The position numbers and the translations under genes are program-made. Below, piece by piece: positions 19,552-29,408 of a stretch of DNA of 64,000 bases. The notes beneath the pieces are model-generated. The model was not told the DNA's origin. It saw only the letters and a list, made by a program, of their open reading frames with translations, and did not search any database. Position 1 is the stretch's first letter. Each line of letters starts with the position of its first letter. The stretch is from Rhizobium leguminosarum. Lineage in GTDB: Bacteria; Pseudomonadota; Alphaproteobacteria; Rhizobiales; Rhizobiaceae. The stretch lies in NCBI RefSeq assembly GCF_001679785.1, contig NZ_CP016290.1:310001-374000 (forward strand), given 5' to 3'.

Positions 19552-19593
19552 TCTCTGTGGCGTGGTACTAGGTGTTGTCACGTTAGTTTCTCT

Positions 19594-19884
19594 GGTTTTG
19601 TCGCAAACTTTTTAAAAGGCCGCAGAAGCGGCCATCGCTGGACACAGTTATGCAGCGAGTGCGGCGAATTGCTGAAATGCCGATTGGCCACTGGTTGAAA
19701 ATTGGCGCTTGCGGATCATGTGAGCCACCTCGATACCATCCAGTGTTGCTGACGCAGACTGAAAGGATTTGAAGCCCTTCATGGGGCGGGTCAGCTTCTT
19801 GATAAACCGGTGGTCCTGCTCAATCGTGTTGTTGAGGTATTTGACCTGCAGGATCTCGATCAGCCAGAACCATCCATACAACAA
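19594..19884 (-). mobile_element. IS6-family 3' fragment (transposase C-terminus)
   Basis: Starts with the end repeat GGTTTTGTCGCAAACTTTTT. On the minus strand it encodes the transposase C-terminus to the stop at 19648 (WFWLIEILQVKYLNN, IEQDHRFIKKLTRPMKGFKS ... FQQFAALAA). It is cut at about 19884, where unrelated plus-strand coding begins. It starts 25 bp after the IS630 element. Confidence 0.85.
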
Positions 19885-20303
19885 CAGAAGGCCGGGACCG
19901 TGATCGCCGCCGCCAGCGCCTGCGGATGGGCGACGCAGGCAATTCTTAGCAAGATCGATTCCGAAATTCCTGCTGCGCAAAGAGCCATCGACAACGCGCA
20001 AAGAAACAATGTGCCGAACTACAAAGAAATCGTCGACGACAAGACAAAAGTAAATAACGCATTTCTGGGGCATCGAGAAGAATTACCGCGATACCGCGCT
20101 CGCCTTGAACAAGGCGGCGAATCTGATGAGGCAATACCGCAGAAACGGCTGCAAGGCCGCCACGCAGTCCACACTCTGCGCCGACCTCGATCGTCGCAGT
20201 CATTGCGCAAGCCGAGGCTGAGCAGGCGCTACTTGCCTTCAACAATGACGGCAAGACGATGTCCGCCAACGTCAAGGAACTGGGTTACGACGTGAAATCT
20301 TGA
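19885..20303 (+). pseudogene. Unknown gene, 5'-truncated and frameshifted
   Basis: From the IS6 junction the reading AGTVIAAASACGWATQAILS continues to KTKVNNAF, then a frame change near 20070 gives GIEKNYRDTALALNKAANL ... LLAFNNDGKTMSANVKELG and a stop at 20301. No family recognised. Both ends read as natural protein, so one frameshift plus 5' loss is the simplest account. Confidence 0.5.
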
Positions 20304-20392
20304 ATTGAATTTGCCCGTTCGAATCTTCGGCCGGCCCGTTGAAAGCAGTGGGCTGGCGTCAAACTCCATGGAAGATGAGGATCTACTACTCA

Positions 20393-21250
20393 ATGTCAAC
20401 AGGCAAAAAGAAATTGCTGCGCGTCCTTCTCGTATCGCTTACAGCTTTGGCGGTCTATTGCATTTACTGTATTTTCCAGTCGGATGAAATTGCACCAACG
20501 GCCGAGGTGTTGCCTGGCGACCCTCAAGCTCCCGTTCGATTCGATCTGTTGAACCCGGCGCAATATGCATTGCAGGCCAAGGATTACGGGGGGCATCCCG
20601 CCTACGGCGCAGCGATGCTGGCGCGGGGATGCGCCAGCTATTTCGAATCTAGGAGCAATCACGACCAGGATCTGGCCGACGCCGCAAAACTGGAAAAAAG
20701 CGGCGACAGGAACTTCGAAGATCTTGTCGCCGCCACCGCTTTCAAGATTCGCACGATGGAGGTGCAGTGCAGCGGTGTCACCGCGGAAGACATCCGGAAT
20801 TCCGGCGATTTGCTGCGCGAAGCCGCGGCCGCGGGGGATGTCAATGCCAAGGGCATTGTCTTGTTGGAGGATTTCCGCGCCGCAGATGCCGCCCGGGCCG
20901 AAGCCAAGCTGGCCAACAAGGCCTTCGACGTTGATCCCGCCGTTTACAAGGATTGGCTGAACGAAGCGGTGCATCTGACCGAACAGGCAAATCTGAGAGG
21001 CGCCCAGCTTGCCGCCTTGTTGACCGGCGTCAGCGCCTACGGGCAAAAAGACATGACTACATCGGCCATGTGGTCCATGGTCGCCCAACAATCCAAAGGG
21101 GAGGCATTCGATTCCGGCAAATTCTCTTTCGAAACGGAGCCATACAACGAATTGAGCAGTGCAGAAAGAGCCGCAGCCACCGAGCGCGCAAAGAATGTTT
21201 TCGGCACGTGTTGCAACCAGCCTTCGGCGCAAGACCAGGAGGCACCCTGA
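20393..21250 (+). CDS. Membrane-anchored or exported protein of unknown function
   Basis: 285 residues from ATG 20393 (MSTGKKKLLRVLLVSLTALA). A positively charged start and one hydrophobic segment suggest a signal anchor. The remainder is Ala-rich and helical (DLADAAKLEKSGDRNFEDLV, LLREAAAAGDVNAKGIVLLE, LTEQANLRGAQLAALLTGVS), reminiscent of Sel1/TPR-like helical repeats but without clear motifs. It ends in an FGTCCNQ segment. Possibly linked to the broken gene 90 bp upstream. Confidence 0.6.
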   Translation: MSTGKKKLLRVLLVSLTALAVYCIYCIFQSDEIAPTAEVLPGDPQAPVRFDLLNPAQYALQAKDYGGHPAYGAAMLARGCASYFESRSNHDQDLADAAKLEKSGDRNFEDLVAATAFKIRTMEVQCSGVTAEDIRNSGDLLREAAAAGDVNAKGIVLLEDFRAADAARAEAKLANKAFDVDPAVYKDWLNEAVHLTEQANLRGAQLAALLTGVSAYGQKDMTTSAMWSMVAQQSKGEAFDSGKFSFETEPYNELSSAERAAATERAKNVFGTCCNQPSAQDQEAP

Positions 21251-22046
21251 CAGAGTGATCGCCGCACCGGAGCGCGAGGAAATCGGACAGCTTCCGGCGC
21301 GCTGAATCTCGGATGGCAGGCCGTTAAGCCGCCTTCCTGGTCTTGGCGGCCGTCTTTTCAAGGCTGCCTTTCAGCGTGTTCGAGTAACTCCTGAGCATCA
21401 GTTTCTGTAGAGAACGGACCTTGGCGAGGTCTCACGGGACGCCCGGAAGGTACGCTGTCTCAGATTGCGAACGCGTCGATTGACCTGCCGCCAGTTGATG
21501 GCATTCCAATCGGTCTGTCCCTTGGTTCCGTTTGCAGAGGATTTCCGCACCTAACTTTTCCCTCGGTTAACAATCATCACAACGTCTTTGGGCGGTTCAC
21601 CAGACCCACGTCAGCAGCCTTTCGGCTCGGGCATCGCCCTATCCGGCGGGTTATGGATTTCCCCCTTGCGGTCCGCCTACTGACGAAATCACCAGTTCCC
21701 ATCGGGGTTTCCGTGTTCCACATGAAGGAGCTGCGGTCGGGTCGGGCGCTCTCTGTACGCCGGGGCGCGGTGGGGCCAAGCGCACCCCGGTTCGCATTTG
21801 CCCAGCTCGGCCGTATCAACCAACGGTTACGGCCTTACTTCCTCACGACGCGTTTCAATGAGAATTCACTCGCGTTCGCCCTTCCGACCTTCGCCTCGCC
21901 CGATAAAATGCGTTGGCTGCATTTCCATCTTGGGCTTTCATTCCCGCTTCACACCGCGCCGTAACCAGCACCGCATGGGGAAAGCGGCGACAGAGTTGAA
22001 CACTACTCATGGACCCATGGGTCACTCCTTTCATGCGACTTTCACG
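21251..22046. other. Stretch without a supportable gene
   Basis: A minus-strand reading ending at 21325 (SYSNTLKGSLEKTAAKTRKA) could be the C-terminus of a lost small protein. 21540-21850 is GC-rich, has open frames on both strands and matches nothing I know. 21855-22046 continues the open frame of the ArdC-like remnant but no longer resembles it. Confidence 0.4.
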
Positions 22047-22283
22047 TCGCACCGCCTGCTTGAACGTCATCCACATGGGTGACGTGAAGCGCGCGCCATT
22101 CCCTCCGACCATAACAAGAGAATGTTCATGCCCGAATAGGGCTGACCGTTGTGGCGTGGGGGCCGGGTAATCCGGCGGCCATGGCTTCATCCAGGGTTTT
22201 ACGCCCTTCCCGAGATCTGCAACGATCCTATCCGTGATCCGCGCATAGAGGTCGGCGCGTTCGCCTTCGGATTTCCTGCTCAT
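22047..22283 (-). pseudogene. ArdC-like antirestriction protein, N-terminal fragment
   Basis: From ATG 22283: MSRKSEGERADLYARITDRI followed by VADLGKGVKPWMKPW is the typical start of ArdC/DUF1738 plasmid antirestriction proteins. A second match, FTSPMWMTFKQA, appears about 65 residues on. The segment between them is garbled and everything after is lost. It indicates plasmid or conjugative DNA ancestry. Confidence 0.7.
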
Positions 22284-22676
22284 GTCACTATCCTCCGTTT
22301 TGGGGGCCGCGCCATCGCGACCCCGTCGCGGAGGTCCGAAGGCAGGAGCGATCAGGCGGCTCGCCACACCGGAACGGCCAGAATGGAGTGAGGACGGCAA
22401 AGCCGTTGCGGCTGACCGCCGGCTCCTGCAGGACCACCGACCGGGACGGGGTCGGCGTGGCGGGCAGGGTCCTTGTCCTTCTTTTCCTTCCCTTCCCCTG
22501 ACATGGCAAAGAGCCGGTCCCAAAGGAACCGGCCCGATCTCCACCGGCCTACGCGGATTGAAGGCAAGACGCGACCGCGGGATCAGCCGCTGCAGAACAT
22601 GGGCGCGCAGAAAGCGGTATATCGTTCTCAAATCACGGTCTTTCCCAATGGATCGGCATCATCCTTCGCAGGGGCG
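22284..22676. other. Intergenic region downstream of the GH2 gene
   Basis: No gene seen. A GC-rich hairpin at about 22513-22532 (GCCGGTCCC-AAA-GGAACCGGC, one mismatch) lies about 150 bp past the GH2 stop and could end that transcript, but it lacks a T-run. Confidence 0.35.
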
Positions 22677-25157
22677 TCAGCCCTCGATTGCGACGCGATG
22701 CGAACTGCCTAGACTTCTGATCTCGCCCGCAGGCGGAATATCGCTTTCCGCGCCGGACAGCGCGTGGAGCATCACACGCCGCATCGCACCGGGGGCAAGG
22801 TGGAACCAATCGTCGTCGGCTCGATAGCCTTCGACATCGATATGCACCGATTGCGCCAGCCGGTCGGTCCTGAGGTCAACGAACCAGTCGCCGTCGTCTC
22901 TGGTAAATGATGCTTCGATCCCTGCGTCATGCAGCGCCTTCCCCCTTCCGCAGGGGAAGTGGAAGCTCTCGGCGAGAATGGCGCCGTCCGCCAGCGAGCG
23001 CAGGCGCGCCACACTGGCATCATGCGCCGGCGGCCCGAAACGGAAGGCATAGGTCGCATCGAAGAAGGCACCGAACAGCGCGGTGCAGGCAAGGCGCTCC
23101 GTATCTCTTGCCGCAAGCTTGAAGGCCCTGCTGCCGCTGACGACCTGCTGTTTTCCGCCGCGCAGGCAGACGACCTCGAGCTCGACATCGAGTGCTGCAT
23201 CCGTCTCGTTGATGACATGCACGTCGAGACCGTTCGTTCCCTCGTCGGTGAAGACCACTTGCACCGGCCGGAATGCACGGCGCATCGCATACCAGACCGG
23301 CTTCGGCTCTCCGGTGGAATCGATCACTCCCCAGCCGGGACCGGGCAGCAGGTCCTGCAGCGTCCAGACGAGCGCGCCATTGCAGGCGGAGCCCTTGCGC
23401 CGCCATTCAGCAAAAGTTTCCTCGATCACCTCGCCGGTAACGGCGCGGGAGAAATCGAGATAGCGTTCCGGATCTTCGCGGCGCAGCTCAGCCGGATCGA
23501 AACCGTAGAGAAGCTGCAGGTAGAAGTCGCGAACATCCTCGAAATCCCACGATGCACTGCGGTCGCGGGGCACGCGGGCCTTCCATAGCGGGCTGTGGAC
23601 GGCGGGCACGTCGAGATGACGTTGCAGCGTCCTTTGCTGCGGCACATGCGCGAAGGCGAGACTTTCGGAGGCAAAACGCACATCGGCGCGGCGCGCATCG
23701 GCAATCGGCAGCATATAGGCGCCGACGCCGTAATAATGGGCGATACCGGCATTCGGCGAAAAGGGCATCGCTCCGCCATAGGGCGAGTTCGGGACATAGG
23801 GCACGTCCGGGCGCATGCGCGCGACGACCGCCGGGATGATTTCATCGGTGACCGGCCCGCTCCAGAATTCCGCCGGCAGGCCGAGCATTGCCGCCTGCTG
23901 ATGGATTTCGCTGCCGCCGCAAAGCACGGCCAGCGAAGGCGACGCCTGCACGCCGTGCAGGAATTCTTCGACCTCCGCATGCACGTGGCCGAGAAAAGCC
24001 TTGTCGTTGCGCGGATAATCGAAGTTGGCGAACATGAAGTCCTGCCAGACGAGCAGACCGAGTTCGTCGCAGAGCGCGAAGAAATCAGGCGTTTCGTAGG
24101 CCATGGTGCCGCCGATGCGGATCATGTTCATTCCGGCTGCAACGGCAAGCCGCAGGAACGGCTCATAATCCGCTCGCCCGCCCGGCAATCGCGCGATATC
24201 GGCCGTCGTCCACACGGCGCCGCGGCAGAAGATGCGTTCGCCGTTGATGAGGAGCGCGAAGTCATCGCCATCGGCACCGCGGTCGACGTCGATACGTCGG
24301 AAGCCGATCCTGCCGAGCGGATATTCCACGCCGTCGGAAACCAGCGTCAGCGCGTAGAGACGCGGAGCGCCATGCGTATGCGGCCACCAGGCCTCGATGT
24401 CGGAAAGCTTGAGGATAGCCGAGTAATGACTGTCGCCGACCTTTTCGAAGGGCTGCTCCATCCCGCCGCAGCGCAGCAGCATTGCCGGATCCTCCGCATT
24501 GCTATGCAGGGACACGCTGAGACGGCCGACGCCACTCTCCTCCAATACGGCGCGGATGGAGACATTGTCGATCGAGACGGGATGACGCTGCACCATCGAA
24601 ATCGGCCGCCATGGCCCGACGGCATGGATATCGGGGCACCAGCCCGGCATATGGCCGAGTAGCGTCGTGCGGAAATTCTTCAAGCCTGGCGGCGTGATCA
24701 TTTGCGGCCGCCAGCGCGCGCGCGGGCCCGGCTCCGACAGGCGGGGGCCGAGCGCCCGGAAGCACAGTGCCAGCTCATCGCCGCCCGAAAGCGTCACCGG
24801 AATCTCGTGCGCCGTGAACATGCTCTCGGAAAACAGGATTTCCTGGCCGTTCAGGAAGACGTGGCAGAGTGTCGCCAGCCCTGCGAAACGCAGGATCGCG
24901 TCGCCGGGCTCGGCATCGAAAAGCCGGCAGAGATACCAGGCATCCCGCGTGTTCAGCGGCTCGGGATTTTCCCGGTCGAAGAGCCCGGCTTTTTCGAGCG
25001 CGGCGGCGACGGTGCCTGGAACGGGTGCTGGAATGAACTGTGCCGACAACGGGATGTCGTGCGGCACGGCGCAGGCGCCCGACTCCGTCAGGATCAGGTT
25101 CCAGCCTTCGGAAAGTAGACTTTCCGCGGCACCGATGCTCGCCAAACGCCCCCGCAT
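22677..25157 (-). CDS. Glycoside hydrolase family 2 protein (beta-mannosidase-like)
   Basis: 826 residues from ATG 25157 (CGGAGA upstream); a TTG at 25190 would overlap the preceding gene. GH2 layout: an N-terminal jelly-roll (LSEGWNLILTESG, AWYLCRLFDAEPGDAILRFA, VFLNGQEI), an immunoglobulin-like middle, and a TIM-barrel with FCRGAVWTTAD, MNMIRIGGTMAYE, LCDELGLLVWQDFMFAN and the acid/base region LCGGSEIHQQAAM. No signal peptide seen, so probably cytoplasmic. It is the last gene of the carrier-protein operon, which hints at a glycoside-containing product (inference). Confidence 0.85.
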   Translation of the reverse strand: MRGRLASIGAAESLLSEGWNLILTESGACAVPHDIPLSAQFIPAPVPGTVAAALEKAGLFDRENPEPLNTRDAWYLCRLFDAEPGDAILRFAGLATLCHVFLNGQEILFSESMFTAHEIPVTLSGGDELALCFRALGPRLSEPGPRARWRPQMITPPGLKNFRTTLLGHMPGWCPDIHAVGPWRPISMVQRHPVSIDNVSIRAVLEESGVGRLSVSLHSNAEDPAMLLRCGGMEQPFEKVGDSHYSAILKLSDIEAWWPHTHGAPRLYALTLVSDGVEYPLGRIGFRRIDVDRGADGDDFALLINGERIFCRGAVWTTADIARLPGGRADYEPFLRLAVAAGMNMIRIGGTMAYETPDFFALCDELGLLVWQDFMFANFDYPRNDKAFLGHVHAEVEEFLHGVQASPSLAVLCGGSEIHQQAAMLGLPAEFWSGPVTDEIIPAVVARMRPDVPYVPNSPYGGAMPFSPNAGIAHYYGVGAYMLPIADARRADVRFASESLAFAHVPQQRTLQRHLDVPAVHSPLWKARVPRDRSASWDFEDVRDFYLQLLYGFDPAELRREDPERYLDFSRAVTGEVIEETFAEWRRKGSACNGALVWTLQDLLPGPGWGVIDSTGEPKPVWYAMRRAFRPVQVVFTDEGTNGLDVHVINETDAALDVELEVVCLRGGKQQVVSGSRAFKLAARDTERLACTALFGAFFDATYAFRFGPPAHDASVARLRSLADGAILAESFHFPCGRGKALHDAGIEASFTRDDGDWFVDLRTDRLAQSVHIDVEGYRADDDWFHLAPGAMRRVMLHALSGAESDIPPAGEIRSLGSSHRVAIEG

Positions 25158-25173
25158 GGTCAGATCTCCGGCC

Positions 25174-26148
25174 TCAGATTCGCCCCGCAAGCGACGCCAT
25201 CATGGAATCCCATGCATCGGCGGCCGGATCAAGTGCTGCCTGCAACGGCTCGAACTTCTTGCGGGTGACGGCGCGGGCAAGCTGGAACTGCACCGATTTC
25301 GCCACCTCCGAAATGCGCCCGGCATGCTCGGCGGCAGCCGCGAATTCACCAGGGGAAAGCCAGGTGAGGTAATCGGCCGCCAGCTCGAAATTGGCGCCCA
25401 CCTGGCGAAGCGTGTTGAAGGCGTATTTGTGGAAGAAGCCGAACGGCCGTTCCGCCACCGCTTCGACCTGTTGCGGAAAGACGCTTGCAAAGGCGTGGAT
25501 CGGGTTTTCGCGGGGACACCGGGCAAAATGAAAACCGGCAAGCCGCCGCGCGGTCGCGCGCAGATGCGCTTCGTCTGCCGGTTTTTCCGGGAATCGTGCA
25601 AATTCCGTATACGGCAGGAACGGCGGGTCGTTTTCCGTCAGATGCAGCTGGAACAGCCCGTCGAAATCCTCGCCTTCGAGACGAAAATAGCCGGCATTGT
25701 GGAAATAATCGACGCGCTTGGCCGCAACGTCCAGCCGGTTGATCGCAACCGTCGTCTTGCCGTGCTCCTGCCGGTAGGCGGTGCCGCGCGTATCCGGCAT
25801 GTAGAAGGAATCCATTTCGATCAGGCAAAGGCGGGCTCGCGCGATCTGAACCTCGACATGGCGTTCGACGCGGTCGTAGATGGCAAGCTCGGTCGCACGA
25901 ATGCCGTAGAGCGCCTCGAGATCCTCTAGCGGCACTTTGAAGAAAGTGAACTGGTCGCCCTCGAAATCCTGCGTCAGGGTAAAACCCAGCATCGCCTCTG
26001 GCGCAACGCCTGATGTCGCCAGAACCTCGATCCAGAGATCGACATAGCAATTGGTTTCCGGCCAGGCGCGCTCGCCGGAATGCAGCGCATGCGCCCGGTA
26101 GGTTTCCGGGTCGATTCCCGAAAATACCCCCGAAAATAGCGATGTCAT
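25174..26148 (-). CDS. DUF1839-family protein
   Basis: 324 residues from MTSLFSGVFSGIDPETYRAH; codons upstream belong to the ligase gene. Contains ERAWPETNCYVDLWIEVLA, DFEGDQFTFFKVPLEDLEAL and a C-terminal helical region. From memory this family co-occurs with amino acid:carrier protein ligases in rhizobia. The function is unproven; handling or transferring the aminoacyl thioester is a guess from context. It lies 8 nt after the ligase stop. Confidence 0.68.
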   Translation of the reverse strand: MTSLFSGVFSGIDPETYRAHALHSGERAWPETNCYVDLWIEVLATSGVAPEAMLGFTLTQDFEGDQFTFFKVPLEDLEALYGIRATELAIYDRVERHVEVQIARARLCLIEMDSFYMPDTRGTAYRQEHGKTTVAINRLDVAAKRVDYFHNAGYFRLEGEDFDGLFQLHLTENDPPFLPYTEFARFPEKPADEAHLRATARRLAGFHFARCPRENPIHAFASVFPQQVEAVAERPFGFFHKYAFNTLRQVGANFELAADYLTWLSPGEFAAAAEHAGRISEVAKSVQFQLARAVTRKKFEPLQAALDPAADAWDSMMASLAGRI

Positions 26149-26156
26149 CGATTTGC

Positions 26157-27074
26157 TCAGCCCCACAACGCTTTCCGTACGCTGGCCGGCCATTGCTTCA
26201 CATCGAGCCCATGATGATGGAAGAGGGCAAGGGCGATGCGCTCCAGTCCGAAGCCGACGCAGGCGGTGTGCGCGACACTGCCGTCTTCGAGATTGAGACC
26301 CCATTTCGTGCCGAAGGCATCCTGATGGTAGTTGAAGCTCATGCAGGCGGTCGGATTGGCAGCCGAGGTAATCGGGATCAGAAGCTCGAACTTCAGGTTC
26401 TGGTCGCGCTGATTATTGGCGAGCATCTTGCCGGCGCGGCCGAAGAACGGATCATTGGCGACGTCGATCGTCACGTCGAGACCGACAGCCTTCATCATCT
26501 CGACGCCGCGATCCATCCAGCGCTGGCGGAAATCGGTGACGTGCAGCTCGGTGCCCATGCAGACATATTCACGCATGCGGAACAGCTGCTGGCGGGCCGG
26601 GTCTTTCGACGGCTCATGGCGGAAGCAATAGGATTGCAGGTCGAAGAGGCCGCCCGTCTTCGGCAGGTTGCCGCGTTTGGCGATCGTCGGATAGAGCGGA
26701 TAGCAGGCAGCCGGCGTCAGCACGATGTCGGTCGCCTCCTGCCCCTTGGTCCAGTCTTCGCCGACTTCCATGCATTGCAGCAGGCTGACATGATCGAGCT
26801 CGCTGCCGCAGAAGCTGTGCACCGTGCCGGCGAGCTGCGGAAAGCTCTTCATATAGCCGCTCTTTTCGAAGAAGGCGCGGTTCATGCCGGGCGGAAAGCG
26901 CATGGCTTCGGCACCATCGGCGCCGCCGAACGTGTCGATCAGGCGCTCGAAGGCAGCGATCACGTCTTCGAACTGGCCGCTACGGCCGTAGAGCCCGTCG
27001 ATGCCGGTATCGATCAGCAGACCGGATTCGAAAAGCCGGTCCAGAAACGAGGTCTGCATATCCATGACTGTCAC
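26157..27074 (-). CDS. Amino acid--[acyl-carrier-protein] ligase (seryl-tRNA-synthetase-like)
   Basis: 305 residues. Class II aaRS-type core without a tRNA-binding arm: a motif-2-like arginine in [20 protein letters not shown] and a motif-3-like segment [19 protein letters not shown] zinc-site-like Cys/Glu set is present ([17 protein letters not shown]). Homologues in Bradyrhizobium activate small amino acids and load them on carrier proteins instead of tRNA. The neighbouring carrier protein and 4-nt overlap with the dehydrogenase gene support this. Confidence 0.85.
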   Translation of the reverse strand: MTVMDMQTSFLDRLFESGLLIDTGIDGLYGRSGQFEDVIAAFERLIDTFGGADGAEAMRFPPGMNRAFFEKSGYMKSFPQLAGTVHSFCGSELDHVSLLQCMEVGEDWTKGQEATDIVLTPAACYPLYPTIAKRGNLPKTGGLFDLQSYCFRHEPSKDPARQQLFRMREYVCMGTELHVTDFRQRWMDRGVEMMKAVGLDVTIDVANDPFFGRAGKMLANNQRDQNLKFELLIPITSAANPTACMSFNYHQDAFGTKWGLNLEDGSVAHTACVGFGLERIALALFHHHGLDVKQWPASVRKALWG

Positions 27075-28255
27075 CCCAGTAGGCTAGTGTCCTGCTTATG
27101 GACAAGAAGCATGCTCGACGTGTTGCCGAGGATGCGGTCATTCGAGATCATGAGCTGTGCGGAATGCGCGTCGCGCAGATGGCGTCCGAGGCTGAAGGGC
27201 GTACCGTTCTTGTAGCCCATGATGCCGCAGATCAGCATCGCATGGTTGACGATCTCCAGGATCGTCTCGGACGAGGCGATTTTGACGTTGTTCATCGCCA
27301 CCGCAAATCCCATCGAAGATAGCCTGTCAGCATCGGCCTTGGCATCCTCATAGGCCTTGAGGCCGGCAACCACGTTGGATTTCACCATCTGCAGCAGGTT
27401 CGAAACCTCGGCAAGGCGCAGCGCACCCGGCGGCTGGGCATCCGGCGCCTTGCGGGCGGCGGCGCGCACGAAAGCCTGGGCGCGCACAACGGCATCAACG
27501 GCGATGCCGTACCAGACGCCGCTCCACAAGAGGTGCGAGGAGGCAAGCATGGATTGCGCCGCGATCTCCGCAAAAGGCTTCGGCAGGATCTGATGCGCCG
27601 GCGCTTCACCCTTGAACAGGAAGCCGTCGGAGCAGGTTCCGCGCATGCCGAGCGTATTCCAGACATGCGTTTTCTCAAGCGTGTACTGGTCCTTGAGGAA
27701 GGCCGTCAGCACCTGATCGGAGGAAGCCGCCTGCGCGTGGGCACGCGAGGTGATGAGAATGGCGTCGGCATGCGAGCCATAGGAAATGACGGTCGCATCC
27801 TTTTCGAGACGGCACATGTCGCCATCGACCTCGACCGCACAGATGCTGTTGCGCAGGTTTCCGCCGATACCGCCTTCGGTGGTGGCGGATGCGATCAACA
27901 GCTGCTCGGCGGCGATGCGGCGCATGAAACCGCGATGCCATTCGCTGTCGGCGCCGTGTTCAACGAGGCTCGACAGCTTGATGTGATGCATGGCGAAGAC
28001 CATGGCGCTTGCGGCGCAAACCTGGCCGAGCAGCGAGCACAATTCGGCGATCTCGGTGATCGAGGCGGATTCGCCGCCGAGATGGCGCGGCACCTGGATG
28101 CCGAGCAGCCTTTCGGCCTTCATCGCATCCACGGCTTCCCGGGGGAAACGGGCTTCAGCATCGACGGCATCCGCGTGCTTCGCAGCGATTTCGGCGACGC
28201 GGGCCACCCTTGCGACAAGACCGTCCTGCATGATCTTGACGGGGAAATTCATCAC
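27071..28255 (-). CDS. Acyl-CoA dehydrogenase-family flavoprotein
   Basis: 394 residues. ACAD pattern: an N-terminal helical domain ([20 protein letters not shown]), a middle beta-domain ([20 protein letters not shown]), and a C-terminal helical domain ([19 protein letters not shown]). In an operon with an aminoacyl-carrier-protein ligase it probably oxidises the carrier-bound amino acid, as flavoproteins of this family do in pyrrole and related pathways (inference). Its start overlaps the carrier gene stop by 4 nt. Confidence 0.82.
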   Translation of the reverse strand: MMNFPVKIMQDGLVARVARVAEIAAKHADAVDAEARFPREAVDAMKAERLLGIQVPRHLGGESASITEIAELCSLLGQVCAASAMVFAMHHIKLSSLVEHGADSEWHRGFMRRIAAEQLLIASATTEGGIGGNLRNSICAVEVDGDMCRLEKDATVISYGSHADAILITSRAHAQAASSDQVLTAFLKDQYTLEKTHVWNTLGMRGTCSDGFLFKGEAPAHQILPKPFAEIAAQSMLASSHLLWSGVWYGIAVDAVVRAQAFVRAAARKAPDAQPPGALRLAEVSNLLQMVKSNVVAGLKAYEDAKADADRLSSMGFAVAMNNVKIASSETILEIVNHAMLICGIMGYKNGTPFSLGRHLRDAHSAQLMISNDRILGNTSSMLLVHKQDTSLLG

Positions 28256-28503
28256 GCGACCTCCCCGCTGTCCCGGATGAGATCGACGGTCCTGGCGATG
28301 GCCGAGATGCTCGCGAAGGATTTGCGGTTGAGGAGATTGTCGGGAAAATCGATGTCGAAGGCCTCTTCAATGCCAAGCATCAACTGCACAGAAGCAAAGG
28401 ATGTCAAACCTGCCGCATAAAGATCGGCGTCGTCGGCGACCTGGTCGATCGACACAGGAAGCTTGCCGAATTTGGCTACGAGGTCGCGGATTGTCTTATT
28501 CAT
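28252..28503 (-). CDS. Acyl/aminoacyl carrier protein
   Basis: 83 residues with the phosphopantetheine site DLYAAGLTSFASVQLML (Ser35) and acidic helices (GIEEAFDIDFPDNLL). First gene of the five-gene minus-strand operon. The carrier is the expected substrate of the ligase at 26157. The promoter must lie in the about 100 bp between 28504 and 28604. Confidence 0.9.
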   Translation of the reverse strand: MNKTIRDLVAKFGKLPVSIDQVADDADLYAAGLTSFASVQLMLGIEEAFDIDFPDNLLNRKSFASISAIARTVDLIRDSGEVA

Positions 28504-28604
28504 CTCATCACTCCAAGATTCTCATGATCCCGAACCGGCGTTCATCGGCAATCTTTCGCCAGCGACGCAAAGTTCGTATTTGCATGCAGTGCGAAGTTCT
28601 CGCG

Positions 28605-29087
28605 CTATTTCGGCCTGGCGCGCCAACTGCCGTCAATCACTTTTGGCAGAACGTCCTCGAGTGAGTTCGAATCTTCGATAAAGGCGATGCTACCGTCTCG
28701 GTCGACAATGAACGCCTGTGGAACATGGAAAGTCAGGCTAGCTTCCAGCCAATGCTTAGCCATTTCGCCTGAGTGGTCGAACGCGATCCGTATGTTCGTA
28801 TTCGGGAGCCATTTGGTTACCCATGCGTCCACCTGAGCTCGGGCCTCGTCAGCCGTTGCAGCTTCCTCATTTGCTGCGACCCCGATGACCTCAACTCCCA
28901 TGTCGCTGTATTCCTCCTGCAACTGCGCCGCGTCGGACAGCGCCGGCCCGCAAGGTCCGCAGGTAGTCGAAAAGAACTCAAGGATGTATATCTTGCCGGG
29001 CTGGAAGTTGGAAAGCGGATCGCCGCGCAGCCAGTGCTGCACGTCGATCAACGGGGCTGGAGAGCCGCTATTCAAACTAGAGGTCAT
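28605..29087 (-). CDS. TlpA/ResA-like thioredoxin-fold protein
   Basis: 160 residues from ATG 29087 (GGAGAAG upstream; a GTG five codons earlier is possible). Active site FFSTTCGPCGPALSDAAQL; cis-Pro in FHVPQAFIVDRDGSIAFIED. No signal peptide, unlike exported TlpA, so probably cytoplasmic. Same strand as and just upstream of the carrier-protein operon, but 100 bp apart, so its link to it is uncertain. Confidence 0.8.
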   Translation of the reverse strand: MTSSLNSGSPAPLIDVQHWLRGDPLSNFQPGKIYILEFFSTTCGPCGPALSDAAQLQEEYSDMGVEVIGVAANEEAATADEARAQVDAWVTKWLPNTNIRIAFDHSGEMAKHWLEASLTFHVPQAFIVDRDGSIAFIEDSNSLEDVLPKVIDGSWRARPK

Positions 29088-29408
29088 GTTCTTCTTCTCC
29101 ACAGTGTTTTCCCCCGCTTCGTGCGCCAGGAATGAGCGTGTTAAGGATCAAGTCGAGTTGCTTCGAGTTCAAAACGCGGCGCGCGTTCCATCTGTTGGAC
29201 AATAAACGCCGGTGATCTCGTCTTCTGAAATGGCTTCTGCGGGTGCGGGCCGACAGTATCCTTCTTTTGGGAGAGCGCCGATGTCCCCGTCGTGACAGGA
29301 CGACGCCCACTTGATGCAGATGGAGCAGGAGCGACGACGTCGAGGGTTTACTCGCCGGAGACGCCGAAGATGTCCTCGACCCCCTCGTTCTCAATCGCCG
29401 AGCAAGGA

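Larger units (their letters stand above)
18091..19568 (+). mobile_element. Complete IS630-family element with wHTH passenger
   Basis: 1,478 bp bounded by perfect inverted repeats of at least 24 bp starting GTACCACGCCACAGAGATTA, flanked on both sides by the TA duplication (18089-18090 and 19569-19570) expected for IS630/Tc1. It contains an intact transposase and a divergent small DNA-binding protein. All parts look functional. Confidence 0.93.

Noticed and set aside
21577..21850. Possible group II intron or small gene in a GC-rich block
   Set aside because: No domain V-like sequence, no maturase and no frame with family resemblance.
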